DNA of 64,000 bases from Salinimicrobium sp049680855 (GTDB lineage: Bacteria > Bacteroidota > Bacteroidia > Flavobacteriales > Flavobacteriaceae), in assembly GCF_049680855.1 (NCBI RefSeq), contig NZ_JBMPGS010000002.1:806001-870000 (forward strand). Direction: 5' to 3'. A model generated the notes under the pieces. That model saw only the letters and a list, made by a program, of their open reading frames with translations. It was not told where the DNA came from and searched no databases. The translations under genes and the position numbers were made by a program. Of the stretch, positions 44,356 to 52,801 are shown piece after piece. Numbering within the stretch: the stretch's first letter is position 1; each line of letters opens with the position of its first letter.

Positions 44356-45306
44356 ATGAAAGCTTTTATCTCTTATAGTCATTTTGATGAAAATCATTTA
44401 AATCACTTACATAAACATTTAGCCCAATTGGAAAGGGATAAATCGCTCGATGCCTGGACTGATAATGAGATCCTGGCAGGAAGTAAAATTGATGAAAAAG
44501 TTGCTGCTGCGCTGCTGGACAGTGATTTGTTCCTGGCACTCCTAAGCCCTGATTATATCAATTCAAACTACTGTTACGAAAAGGAATTTCAAAAGGCCCT
44601 GGAGATGCAGGAGAGGGACGAATTGATTATTGTACCTATTATCGTAGAGCCGTGTGACTGGCTCAATACTCCCTTCAAGAAATTTAAGGCACTTCCTAAA
44701 GATGGGAAAGCCATTTCTGAATGGAGCAATACAAATACCGCTCTTTTAAACATTATTCAGAACCTCAGAATGTTAATTGTAGGCACAGATACAAATCATT
44801 CCCCCCAGCCTGGTCACAAAACATCCCCTACAAGAAATTATAAAATTCAGAGGGATTTTGATTCCATCCAGAAGATGGATTTTTTGGAAGAAACCTTCAG
44901 TAAAATGAAAGTTCACCTCAAGAAAAATATTGAGGAGTTGAATCTTTTAAATAACATCCAGGCGAAAATTGTAAAAGAGAATAAAAACACCTTCCAAGCT
45001 ATTCTGGTCAACAGGAATAAGATAAATAGCGAATCTATGCTTAGCATAACTACAGATGAGAAAATGGCCATTCCAAGGATAAGTTTTGGGAACTCGAATT
45101 TTAATATTTCATATTCTACCGGCGAAAAAAGGCAGCAACATTTTAATAATACCTTTAGCCTTGCAAATGATGAATACGATATGTTTTGGGAAAATTCCTC
45201 TGTACATTCCTTCTCATACGGTCAAGAGAAGGAAAGGCTGACCGAAAGGGATATGGTGGACCAGATTTGGACCGAGTGGTTGAAAAGTGTGGGAATAGAA
45301 TTCTAA
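44356..45306 (+). CDS. TIR-domain protein with unknown C-terminal domain
   Basis: A 316-residue protein. Residues 1-~140 are a TIR domain: MKAFISYSHFDE (strand A), DAWTDNEILAGSKI (BB loop), LFLALLSPDYINSNYC, and the NADase catalytic Glu, most likely E77 in CYEKEF. TIR proteins in defence cleave NAD+ or make signalling cyclic ADP-ribose isomers. Residues ~155-316 have no recognised fold; NSNFNISYSTGEKR and the C-terminal TERDMVDQIWTEWLKS may sense a partner. It lies 29 bp after res and 14 bp before the coiled-coil gene. Confidence 0.88.
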   Translation: MKAFISYSHFDENHLNHLHKHLAQLERDKSLDAWTDNEILAGSKIDEKVAAALLDSDLFLALLSPDYINSNYCYEKEFQKALEMQERDELIIVPIIVEPCDWLNTPFKKFKALPKDGKAISEWSNTNTALLNIIQNLRMLIVGTDTNHSPQPGHKTSPTRNYKIQRDFDSIQKMDFLEETFSKMKVHLKKNIEELNLLNNIQAKIVKENKNTFQAILVNRNKINSESMLSITTDEKMAIPRISFGNSNFNISYSTGEKRQQHFNNTFSLANDEYDMFWENSSVHSFSYGQEKERLTERDMVDQIWTEWLKSVGIEF

Positions 45307-45320
45307 AACAACCTGTCGCC

Positions 45321-45629
45321 ATGGAAAAATTACTTCGAGAATTACTGGATAAAGTGAGTGAGATACAGGCAAATCAGGAGAAAATATTATCCCACTTAGA
45401 TGATTCTATCCTCTACCCCAAACCAAGACAAGAATCTGACTCTGAAAAAAAGAAAAGTAAAAAAGAAAGAGAGGAAGAGGAAAGAGAAGAAATGATCGCT
45501 GTAATTATGCACGCACCCCGCATAAGAGAAAAATTCAATCTTGCAGTTACACCTCAAACACACCGAGTTATCGCCTATCTTAGAACTGGCAATGAGTCTG
45601 CTTTTGATGGTTTAAAGCGCAAGAATTAA
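45321..45629 (+). CDS. Small coiled-coil protein downstream of the TIR gene
   Basis: A 102-residue protein using the ATG at 45321; a longer frame starting at 45186 lies inside the TIR gene in another frame and is not used. The N-terminal 30 residues (LLRELLDKVSEIQANQEKILSHL) form a likely coiled coil, then a Lys/Glu-rich linker (about 38-62), then a compact C-terminal helix-rich part (APRIREKFNLAVTPQTHRVIAYL). No family is recognised. Its place between a TIR effector and a nuclease-like gene suggests an oligomerising accessory subunit. Confidence 0.65.
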   Translation: MEKLLRELLDKVSEIQANQEKILSHLDDSILYPKPRQESDSEKKKSKKEREEEEREEMIAVIMHAPRIREKFNLAVTPQTHRVIAYLRTGNESAFDGLKRKN

Positions 45630-45664
45630 GAAATTATACATAAATACACTCACCTAAAAGGAAC

Positions 45665-46489
45665 ATGAACAAATCCATCACCTATCAACGTAAACTCATA
45701 GATGTAGAAAAGAAATTGGGCTTTCTCTATGTTCCAGCAAAGGCACGGGAATTACTGCCCAATGAAAATGCCGAAATAAGACTACTGCTTCCGGGGGAGA
45801 AAACCCCCAGCATCAAAACTTACAACGCCGACCACAACCGCATTTTTGGTTTAACCCCTTTTTACAAAAAGCATAAGCTAAAAACCGGAGATATGGTTTC
45901 AGTAGAGATTTCAGAAGATTTGATCACCATAAGCCTTCAGCAACAGGAAAAAATAGAGGATTCCGAAGAAAAAGAAGAAGAAACTTTTATCGATATTTCT
46001 GGTCTCTCCTCGCAATCAAAAGGAAATATAGGGGAAGACAGGGTAAAGGAAATCATCTTGTTGTACAGTCAGGGCCTTCTTAATGTCTATAAACCTGTAA
46101 TTGATGACCGAGGAATAGATCTTATAGTTCTAAAGGAAAAGATCTATAATCCTATTTATCTCCAGGTTAAAACCAGGTTTAATGTTCACAAACGAAATAC
46201 CTTAATCTTAACTATCAACGGGAACACCTTTAAACCGCATCACTCCTACTTTATAGTTGGCTTATCTTTTAACCAGGAAAGAATGGAGATGGATGATGAT
46301 ATTCTGTTTATTCCCTCCGAGGAAATACCGGAATTGGCCAGCAAACTGAATGATGGCAATTGGAGAGTTACAGTTTCCATTACAAATGGGAAAACAACAG
46401 GCAAATACAAGAAGTATTTTGTCACCAAAGAGGAACTGGTGAATAAGCTGCTAGAGCGGATTGACCTGGTAAATGAAATTGTAAATTAA
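45665..46489 (+). CDS. Putative B3-like DNA-binding plus PD-(D/E)XK (DUF4365-like) protein
   Basis: A 274-residue protein. Residues ~1-100 resemble the beta-barrel DNA-binding fold of B3/EcoRII-N type domains (FLYVPAKARELLP, then IFGLTPFYKKHKLKTGDMVSVEI). After an acidic linker, residues ~120-215 show a restriction-endonuclease-like core: GNIGEDRVKEIIL, DDRGIDLIVL with the catalytic Asp, and YLQVKTR supplying the Q-x-K. This is a Mrr/DUF4365-like arrangement, suggesting DNA cleavage. It follows the coiled-coil gene after 35 bp. The N-terminal fold call is weaker than the nuclease call. Confidence 0.65.
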   Translation: MNKSITYQRKLIDVEKKLGFLYVPAKARELLPNENAEIRLLLPGEKTPSIKTYNADHNRIFGLTPFYKKHKLKTGDMVSVEISEDLITISLQQQEKIEDSEEKEEETFIDISGLSSQSKGNIGEDRVKEIILLYSQGLLNVYKPVIDDRGIDLIVLKEKIYNPIYLQVKTRFNVHKRNTLILTINGNTFKPHHSYFIVGLSFNQERMEMDDDILFIPSEEIPELASKLNDGNWRVTVSITNGKTTGKYKKYFVTKEELVNKLLERIDLVNEIVN

Positions 46490-46523
46490 TAAAATTATGA
46501 CTTAATGTTACTCTATTAACCCT

Positions 46524-46840
46524 TTAAGGATATTCCTCCTTCTTCAAATCATGTGTGATTTCCGAAATATTTTGAAGTCTTGTTTTTGCTCTAGTATATA
46601 AATCGTTGTAATCTAATTTGTTCAGGTAATGCGGCCCTTCATTGGTATCAAAACAAATCAACCAAAACTCTAACGATAATCTTGCCGAAAGTTTAGAAAA
46701 GGTTCTCACCTTTTCTAACCAGTCTTCTGGTTTTAACCAGATAAATTGCTTGGTTGGAGAGAAATCAACAGTTGAATTTCATAGCCACATTTTCTTTATT
46801 CGGATAGAATTTATAGTATTTTTTCAGCCTTTCAAATATT
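46524..46840 (-). pseudogene. Frameshifted relic gene at the island/ICE boundary
   Basis: On the minus strand, two coding-like pieces meet out of frame. The upstream piece (about 46840-46767) reads IFERLKKYYKFYPNKENVAMKF before reaching a stop. The downstream piece (46778-46524) reads NSTVDFSPTKQFIWLKPEDW and continues to HDLKKEEYP. They join if a one-base shift near 46780 is allowed; in the downstream frame a TGA at 46779-46781 blocks read-through. No start codon precedes the upstream piece. A short protein starting with the GTG at 46709 is the alternative. The family is unknown. Confidence 0.4.
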
Positions 46841-46850
46841 GTTAAAAAAA

Positions 46851-47003
46851 AACCGTACTACGGTTGACATACCGAAAACTTGTTCTTACCAAATCGCAAT
46901 GTATTTTCATGCTATTTGACAATACAAAAACAACCGAACAGACTTGAAATATGTCCAGATCCGATCAAATTTCAAGATGTTAAATTTTGACCGTACTACG
47001 GTC
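46851..47003. repeat. Two copies of a 13-bp palindrome, ACCGTACTACGGT
   Basis: ACCGTACTACGGT occurs at 46852-46864 and 46990-47002, 138 bp apart. Flanking bases extend each to a 15-bp palindrome (46851-46865 and 46989-47003) with different outer pairs. They lie in the noncoding stretch between the island and the Xis-like gene, where regulators of ICE excision and transfer usually bind. Conservation of the core with varied flanks points to a protein-binding site rather than a recent duplication. Confidence 0.6.
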
Positions 47004-47060
47004 GTACTGGGGAATAATATCCAGTAAATCCTCCCAACTTTGTAGAACGAAAGTCAAACC

Positions 47061-47106
47061 TTGATAGGGACTATCAACTAAAAAGATTAATCATTTGATA
47101 GTCCCT
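47061..47106. promoter_or_regulatory. Cluster of TTGATAG half-sites before the Xis-like gene
   Basis: TTGATAG (47061-47067) and CTATCAA (47071-47077) form one inverted pair. A 12-bp arm AGGGACTATCAA (47066-47077) is exactly complementary to TTGATAGTCCCT (47095-47106) across 17 bp. The three half-sites end 22 bp before the ATG at 47128, a good place for an autoregulatory operator of the HTH protein. Confidence 0.55.
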
Positions 47107-47127
47107 TTCTTTAAAAACTGTTCTATT

Positions 47128-47409
47128 ATGCCAACAAGTATTATTACCACCGACGATCTTCGGGAGTTCAAATTAGAATTGCTCGAGGAGATTAGAAATC
47201 TCATCATCAAACAATCATCAGGAACTTTGAAGAAATATCTAAAATCTTCAGATGTGATGGATCTGCTCCAGGTAAGTCCGGGAACTCTTCAAAATTTAAG
47301 AATTAACGGCACCCTACCCTACACCAAAGTTGGAGGAATTATTTACTATGATGCCGAGGAAATCCAAAATGTGATGACCGCCAATCGGGTGCATCACAAT
47401 TTTGATTAG
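47128..47409 (+). CDS. Excisionase-type helix-turn-helix protein
   Basis: A 93-residue protein from the ATG at 47128; the open frame from the TTG at 47095 would begin inside the operator repeat. The N-terminal coiled helix (DDLREFKLELLEEIRNLIIKQ) is followed by a MerR/Xis-like winged helix (KYLKSSDVMDLLQVSPGTLQNLRINGTLPYTKVGGIIYYDAEEI). Proteins of this layout occur in pairs or singly at the head of Bacteroidetes conjugative elements and act as directionality or transcription factors. It is 5 bp before the next gene. Confidence 0.82.
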   Translation: MPTSIITTDDLREFKLELLEEIRNLIIKQSSGTLKKYLKSSDVMDLLQVSPGTLQNLRINGTLPYTKVGGIIYYDAEEIQNVMTANRVHHNFD

Positions 47410-47414
47410 TTATC

Positions 47415-48167
47415 ATGAATTACATAAAGAAACTGAATGCGGTTTTTGAAAAGTTCTTTTTTGATGACCGTTTGAATCCGACCCATATTAGCCTGTATAT
47501 GGCCCTATTCCAGGAGTGGAACAGCAGCCGATTTGCAAGTGAGTTTTTCATTAACCGAAGGGAATTGATGCGTGTGGCCAAGATCGGCTCAAAATCTACT
47601 TATCACAGGTGCATGGTAGATCTTGATTCTTGGAACTACCTTACCTATTTCCCATCCAATAATCCATACAAAGGCAGTAAAATCAAGATGTTCGATTTTG
47701 AGACATCAGATAAATCGTTCACGGAAGATCAGGATCCTATATTGGAACAGCTCGCGGAACAGTACCATCCCAAAAATGAACCAGTAGTGTACCGACACTG
47801 TCCCAATGGTGGCCAAGCAGCGAACCCGCACCGTCCCATGAGTGGACAAGCATTGGTATCTAATATAAACAGTATTAAACATGAAAACATTAATCAACAT
47901 CCAAAGGACAGGCAGCCTGTCTATTGTTTTTTTAAAGAAAAAGGTTTTTCTGCCGATGAAGGAAAAAAATTCTTTGAACATTATGACGCTAACGATTGGA
48001 AGACAAGGGATGGAAAAGCAATTCGTGATTGGCAGGCTTTAGCCGTGAACTGGATGAATCGAACCCGACTATTTGCTGTAGAAAACAAAACAAATAAAAA
48101 GGGAGCATCCCAAAATCGAGACAACCTTCGAACCACTAAAACCAAGGATTATGGACAACCCCTCTAA
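47415..48167 (+). CDS. Replication-initiator-like / DnaD-type protein of the ICE
   Basis: A 250-residue protein. The N-terminal ~95 residues are winged-helix-like (DDRLNPTHISLYMALFQEWN, NRRELMRVAKIGSKSTYHRCMVDLDSWNYLTYFP), as in replication initiator and phage O-type proteins. A variable linker follows, and the C-terminal part (VYCFFKEKGFSADEGKKFFEHYDANDWKTRDGKAIRDWQALAVNWM) resembles the DnaD-like tail that recruits a helicase loader. The gene overlaps the DnaC-like ATPase gene by 17 bp. Together they suggest that the element can replicate as a circle after excision. Confidence 0.7.
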   Translation: MNYIKKLNAVFEKFFFDDRLNPTHISLYMALFQEWNSSRFASEFFINRRELMRVAKIGSKSTYHRCMVDLDSWNYLTYFPSNNPYKGSKIKMFDFETSDKSFTEDQDPILEQLAEQYHPKNEPVVYRHCPNGGQAANPHRPMSGQALVSNINSIKHENINQHPKDRQPVYCFFKEKGFSADEGKKFFEHYDANDWKTRDGKAIRDWQALAVNWMNRTRLFAVENKTNKKGASQNRDNLRTTKTKDYGQPL

Positions 48168-48813
48168 AATCATGGAAGGCGGCATAGAGTATTCGCTTGG
48201 CACGTTTGATGGAAAATCGGTGCTTTACGATTTTCCTAAAATCCTGGTTTACCTAAATGCGAAAGGAAAGCTATTGTTTGGCGAGAATTTCAAAATCTAC
48301 AAGGAAGACAGGGATATTTTACTAAAGCTGTGCTCGTACTTTATCAAGGATAAAGTGAACTGCGATAAATTTGAAATCGATATCAAGAAAGGCCTTCTAC
48401 TGTCTGGTCCAGTAGGATGTGGAAAAACCAGCTTAATGAAACTACTTCGCCACCTGGTTCCTCTGCGACGGCCATACGAAATGATTCCAAGCCGTAATGT
48501 AACCTTTAGTTTCAACCATCTTGGGTACAAGACGATTGAAGATTACGGAAATACAAAATTCTACTGCTTTGATGATTTAGGGGTGGAACCTCCCGGAAGG
48601 TTCTACGGAAAAGATTGTAATGTAATGGGGGAAGTTCTTTTATCGCGCCATGAACTTTTTCTACAAACAAAGCAGAAAATTAAAACCCATGCCACGACAA
48701 ACCTGAACGCTGAAGAGCTGGAGGATCGTTACGGAAACCGCGTTCGCAGCCGAATGCGCGAGTTATTCAATCTTATAGCTTTTGATGAAAATGCAGGGGA
48801 TAAAAGAAAATAA
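48151..48813 (+). CDS. DnaC/IstB-like AAA+ ATPase
   Basis: A 220-residue ATPase with Walker A GPVGCGKTS (86-94), Walker B FYCFDDLGVE (about 138-147) and a sensor-type THATTNLNAEEL followed by an Arg-rich RVRSRMRELF box, all typical of helicase loaders. The best start is ATG at 48151 overlapping the replication-type gene; ATG at 48172 is an alternative. It probably loads the replicative helicase on the excised element. The 160 bp after it contain nothing recognisable. Confidence 0.8.
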   Translation: MDNPSKIMEGGIEYSLGTFDGKSVLYDFPKILVYLNAKGKLLFGENFKIYKEDRDILLKLCSYFIKDKVNCDKFEIDIKKGLLLSGPVGCGKTSLMKLLRHLVPLRRPYEMIPSRNVTFSFNHLGYKTIEDYGNTKFYCFDDLGVEPPGRFYGKDCNVMGEVLLSRHELFLQTKQKIKTHATTNLNAEELEDRYGNRVRSRMRELFNLIAFDENAGDKRK

Positions 48814-48973
48814 AAATGAAGTATCTAGAGTATAAGTTTGACCAACTATTCACACAGCATATCACCGGAAATATCCTATTTTTTGATTCCCGATAGATGC
48901 TTAAAAATCTCTAACACAAAAGCTTTTACAACATTCCCAATACTCCTAATTACCTTTAAAAATGCTTCTTTCA

Positions 48974-49630
48974 TTATTCCGATTTTGAATGATTAATTAT
49001 TCCTGATAAAATAGCCAATGCTATTGCTGTAATACCTGATGATCTCGAAAAATGCACTGCCTCAACCGGATTATTTAGAAAGCCCACTTCAATTAGAATA
49101 GCCGGACAAAACCTAATCATTTCCCTGAGAACCTGAAATTTGGCCAACTTCATACCTCTGTTTGCAATTTTTATATTAAGAGTAGACTCTCTTACAATCT
49201 CATTCCCAAGAGCGATTGAAGTTCTGGTATTATTGTCAACTATTGTAATTCCAGAATTGAAGGTGAAAATTTCCATTCCCCTGGCGACGCTATAAAAGGA
49301 ATTGCAGTGCAAGGAAATAAATAGATCTCCCCTTAATGATTTTGCTAAGTTGATTCTTTCGGAAAGGGTTAAAAAACTATCATTATATCTTGTAAGATAA
49401 ATATCATACTCATCTCCAAATATTGATTTATTGAGCCTGATCATTTCTTTTCCTATTGCCAGGACAACATCTTTTTCCTGGATTCCATTTATTCCGATGG
49501 CACCAGGGTCTTTGCCTCCATGACCAACATCGACAATAATTCTTTTTTGATATTCTTTTGCCTGCCCAAAAATGACACACATTTTCAGGAGCAAAACCAG
49601 AAAAATGACGTTTTTCAGCCTCATGAGCAT
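48974..49630 (-). CDS. N-acetylmuramoyl-L-alanine amidase (Amidase_3)
   Basis: A 218-residue secreted zinc amidase. After a signal-like segment (VIFLVLLLKMCVIFGQ), zinc ligands are H37 (VDVGHGGKDPG), E52 (GIQEKD) and the His in ISLHCNS, with the catalytic Glu in LIEVGF. Such amidases cut peptidoglycan; in conjugative elements they help the transfer channel cross the wall. It is divergent from the tra operon, 188 bp away. A second ATG (49624) is an equally good start. Confidence 0.87.
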   Translation of the reverse strand: MLMRLKNVIFLVLLLKMCVIFGQAKEYQKRIIVDVGHGGKDPGAIGINGIQEKDVVLAIGKEMIRLNKSIFGDEYDIYLTRYNDSFLTLSERINLAKSLRGDLFISLHCNSFYSVARGMEIFTFNSGITIVDNNTRTSIALGNEIVRESTLNIKIANRGMKLAKFQVLREMIRFCPAILIEVGFLNNPVEAVHFSRSSGITAIALAILSGIINHSKSE

Positions 49631-49707
49631 TTAAGATTTTCAGGTTGTTAAAAATTTTCCTGGTGATTTCAATTCAATTTGACATCATTTAATATCAAAC
49701 TAACCTA

Positions 49708-49751
49708 TTGAAAATCAAATATTATTTTCTATTTATTATGCTGATTTTCAA
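49708..49751. promoter_or_regulatory. 10-bp inverted repeat upstream of the tra operon
   Basis: TTGAAAATCA (49708-49717) and TGATTTTCAA (49742-49751) are exact reverse complements with a 24-bp AT-rich spacer, about 70-110 bp before traE in the divergent amidase/tra gap. It may be an operator of the transfer operon. Confidence 0.4.
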
Positions 49752-49818
49752 CGTATTATATTGAAATATATGTATTTTTTCTATAACAAAAACAATACAA
49801 AACTTAAAACTGTGCGTT

Positions 49819-50106
49819 ATGAAAAAATCAATCTATCCAACACTTTTTTTGTCCCTGATTTCTTTCCCGCTTTTTGCACAAATCGGGGGAATTGAAAATT
49901 CGGTTAATGATATTGCCGATACTATCCGGACCATCTTCCCCATCCTCCTTGGAGTGATTTTTCTTGTTGGTTTCCTGTTTAACGCAGGCCATTTCTTTGG
50001 GGAAAATGCAGACCTTAAAAAGGGGATTACCCGGGTGCTCGTCTTTGTCCTTATCGCAGGAGCAGTAGTTGGCATCTTCACTTACTTGATTTCAATCGTG
50101 GTCTAA
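49819..50106 (+). CDS. traE: TraE-like (VirB2-type) conjugation protein
   Basis: A 95-residue protein with a signal peptide (MKKSIYPTLFLSLISFPLFAQ) and two hydrophobic helices (IRTIFPILLGVIFLVGFLF and VLVFVLIAGAVVGIFTYLIS) separated by a short charged loop, the layout of VirB2/TraE (DUF4134-like) pilin subunits. It is the first gene of the tra operon and its stop shares a base with the traF start (50106). Confidence 0.8.
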   Translation: MKKSIYPTLFLSLISFPLFAQIGGIENSVNDIADTIRTIFPILLGVIFLVGFLFNAGHFFGENADLKKGITRVLVFVLIAGAVVGIFTYLISIVV

Positions 50107-50390
50107 TGAAACAATTTGAAGTCTATAGAAACATTAGGAAAGGGGCTGTCATTTTTGGGCTTCCCATCTCCTCCTTTGCTTTAATGATGATTTGCGTAGT
50201 AGCTTCATTACTGGTCATCATTTTCTCTTTTAGCTTCTGGATCATCATTGGTGCTTTGATCTTCAATTGTATCTTTTATTTAGTACTAATCAAAATAACC
50301 AGAACATCACAGCTCTTTCAGGTGTCGGTAAGATTTCCAGAAATCATCAGCAACAGAAGAAATTCAAATTTTAATTATGAACAAGATTAA
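50106..50390 (+). CDS. traF: TraF-like (VirB3-type) conjugation protein
   Basis: A 94-residue protein with a short N-terminal cytoplasmic part (FEVYRNIRKGAVIFGLP) and two close hydrophobic helices (MMICVVASLLVIIFSFSFW, ALIFNCIFYLVLI), as in VirB3/TraF (DUF4133) proteins that anchor the conjugation ATPase. It overlaps traG by 14 bp. Confidence 0.78.
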   Translation: MKQFEVYRNIRKGAVIFGLPISSFALMMICVVASLLVIIFSFSFWIIIGALIFNCIFYLVLIKITRTSQLFQVSVRFPEIISNRRNSNFNYEQD

Positions 50391-52797
50391 TCTTACGGAC
50401 TTTACGCCCATAATCGATATTCAGGACAATATCATTTTTGCCAATAATGGTAACGTGATTCTTTGCTATGAGGGGATGTTACCTGAAATCTATTCTTTAT
50501 CCGAAAAGGATTTAGAAGATATTCATGGAGTTTGGTTCCAGGCTCTAAAATCTTTGCCTACAGGCATTGTTGTACACAAACAGGATGTTTATTTAAAAAA
50601 ATCTTATTCTGCGGAGTTATTGCCAAATACTACCTTTTTAGAAAAGGCAACACACGATCATTTTAAAGGCAGGGAATTTATGGAACATCGCTGCTATCTG
50701 TTTTTTATCCTCACCAAAAACAAAACATTAAATAACCCGAAGTATGTCAATCCATTTCGAAAGGTCTCTAAAGGAATGTGGCAAGAAATGGATGATAATC
50801 TAAATAGTTTCATCAGCTCTGTCAGCGATTCCATTTCCTTCATCAATAATAGCCGAAAGATGTCTTTTGTTCCCCTTGATGAAGTGGAAATTCAAGCTTT
50901 GACCAATAGCTTCTTTAATGGATTTCAGGAAGGTTTTGATACAGATATGCTACTGAAGAAATCCAATATTCAGGTTGGCGATAATTTTTTTGATGTCCTT
51001 GCTATCAACAGCGAACGCTGTTTTGGCGAAACTGTTCAGAGCAGTAAGGTCAACGAAAGGTTTACTTCGGATGACTTTGTATTCCACCAGGGTTTTATTG
51101 ACGGCCTCGGCTTAACCCTTAATGAAAATCATATGGTGAACCAGATTCTCTACCTCGATGATAAACAAAAATGGCGGAAGCTTCTTGATAATAAAATTGA
51201 AGAACTTCATAAGAGTTCAAATTTCGGATCTCAGAACAAGGTGGTGCTGGGTAAAATTCAGCATATCCTTGACCAGATTAATGCGGATGATACCTCAAGG
51301 ATTATCCGTGGCCACCTCAATGTCATCTATTGGGCTAAGGAAACCGGAGAGCTGGCCCAGATAGCTTCGAAGGTAAAGACTGAATTTAAGGAGCTGGATA
51401 TTACGCCGTACTACCCGAGGGGAGAGGAACGAAAAAACTATGTCCTAAATAGCTACTGTTGTTTTTCTTCCAATTTTTCCAATGCAGATTTATATGTGAC
51501 CGATTTAAAACATGCGCTTTGCCTGCTGATCAATAACACAAATTACAAATCTGATCCCACAGGAATCATCTTCAATGATCGTGAACACAACATCCCAGTG
51601 CTAAAGGATGTATGGGACGAAATAAAGAAGCGGATTAAAGCACGAAACTTTGCCATTTTTGCCCCTACAGGGGAAGGAAAATCTTTTCTGGCCAATAATA
51701 TTCTGCGGCAGTACTTTGAGAGCGGAGTTCGCCTTGTAATTATTGATCTTGGTGGATCTTATACAAAGTTCGCAAAGTTATATCCGGAGAAATATATAGT
51801 GTTGAGATATGAGAGTGGAAAAAATCTAGGCATCAATCCGTTCTATATCAGTAATCCAAAGGATATCACGCCTGAACGTCTGGAAGATTTGTCAATGTTC
51901 CTGTTTGAACTGTTTGGTTCCGATTTGAAAGTAACCAAGGCCCAGTCTGTTTCAATCAAAAAAATATTGCGCTATTACTACTCCAACGTTCCCGAAAAAC
52001 ATTCCCTGGATAGTTTTTATAGGTTCATAGAAACCAATCAAAAAGATCTACTTCCAAAACTCAAGATCCATCCTGATTATTTCAACATAGTCAACTTTCT
52101 ACACGTGATGTCCGAATATGTCAGGGACGGCCTGTACAGCTTTCTTTTTGAAATTAGCGAGGATCAGACCTATAAAATTGAAGACAAACGATTGATTGTA
52201 TTTGAGCTTGATGAAGTAAAGGACAATAAGGAAGTTCTTTCGGTAATGCTTAAGCTTATCAAATCTGCTATCCAGCGGACCATTTGGAAAAACCCTGCGG
52301 AGAAAGGAATTATTCTATTTGATGAATTTGCCAAGCAATTAAAATTTGAAAACGTACTGGAGAGTGTAGAGTTCTACTATCAAGCAATTCGGAAACAGAA
52401 CGGGGCAATCGGTATCATTTTACAATCTATTAACCAGTTGCCAAACAATTCCACCTCGGCAAGCATTCTGGAGAACACCCAGGTTATTTACAGCCTGCAC
52501 AATGAAAAGGGATATAAGGAGCTGGCCACGCGGTTAAACCTTTCCAGTCATGACCTTAACCAGTTAAAATCTATCAGGAACAATCTTTCCGGAGAGCGCA
52601 AGTACACCGAAATGTTTATCAAGATTGGAAAGGAAAGCAATGTTTTTCGTCTGGAAGTGCCAAGGGAGGTATATGCAGCTTATTTAACTGATGGATTTGA
52701 AAATGAAGAAATAATGAGGCTCTACCGGGAACATCATGATATGGAAAAGGCCATTAGGCTATATACGACAGAAAATCGGCTAACTATAAAAATTTAA
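50377..52797 (+). CDS. traG: TraG conjugation ATPase (VirB4-type)
   Basis: An 806-residue VirB4-family ATPase. Walker A is APTGEGKS (about 429-436), Walker B is IILFDEF (D649, E650), and the C-terminal region has the QSINQLPNN box typical of the family. The N-terminal ~330 residues are the family-specific domain that contacts the inner-membrane complex. It powers pilus assembly and substrate transfer. It is the largest gene of the operon and is followed by traI after 4 bp. Confidence 0.92.
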   Translation: MNKINLTDFTPIIDIQDNIIFANNGNVILCYEGMLPEIYSLSEKDLEDIHGVWFQALKSLPTGIVVHKQDVYLKKSYSAELLPNTTFLEKATHDHFKGREFMEHRCYLFFILTKNKTLNNPKYVNPFRKVSKGMWQEMDDNLNSFISSVSDSISFINNSRKMSFVPLDEVEIQALTNSFFNGFQEGFDTDMLLKKSNIQVGDNFFDVLAINSERCFGETVQSSKVNERFTSDDFVFHQGFIDGLGLTLNENHMVNQILYLDDKQKWRKLLDNKIEELHKSSNFGSQNKVVLGKIQHILDQINADDTSRIIRGHLNVIYWAKETGELAQIASKVKTEFKELDITPYYPRGEERKNYVLNSYCCFSSNFSNADLYVTDLKHALCLLINNTNYKSDPTGIIFNDREHNIPVLKDVWDEIKKRIKARNFAIFAPTGEGKSFLANNILRQYFESGVRLVIIDLGGSYTKFAKLYPEKYIVLRYESGKNLGINPFYISNPKDITPERLEDLSMFLFELFGSDLKVTKAQSVSIKKILRYYYSNVPEKHSLDSFYRFIETNQKDLLPKLKIHPDYFNIVNFLHVMSEYVRDGLYSFLFEISEDQTYKIEDKRLIVFELDEVKDNKEVLSVMLKLIKSAIQRTIWKNPAEKGIILFDEFAKQLKFENVLESVEFYYQAIRKQNGAIGIILQSINQLPNNSTSASILENTQVIYSLHNEKGYKELATRLNLSSHDLNQLKSIRNNLSGERKYTEMFIKIGKESNVFRLEVPREVYAAYLTDGFENEEIMRLYREHHDMEKAIRLYTTENRLTIKI

Positions 52798-52801
52798 AAA
52801 C

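Noticed and set aside
45186..45320. Upstream extension of the coiled-coil protein
   Set aside because: It lies inside the TIR gene in another frame; the ATG at 45321 fits better.
46642..46845. 67-codon plus-strand frame
   Set aside because: It is the antisense shadow of the frameshifted minus-strand relic.
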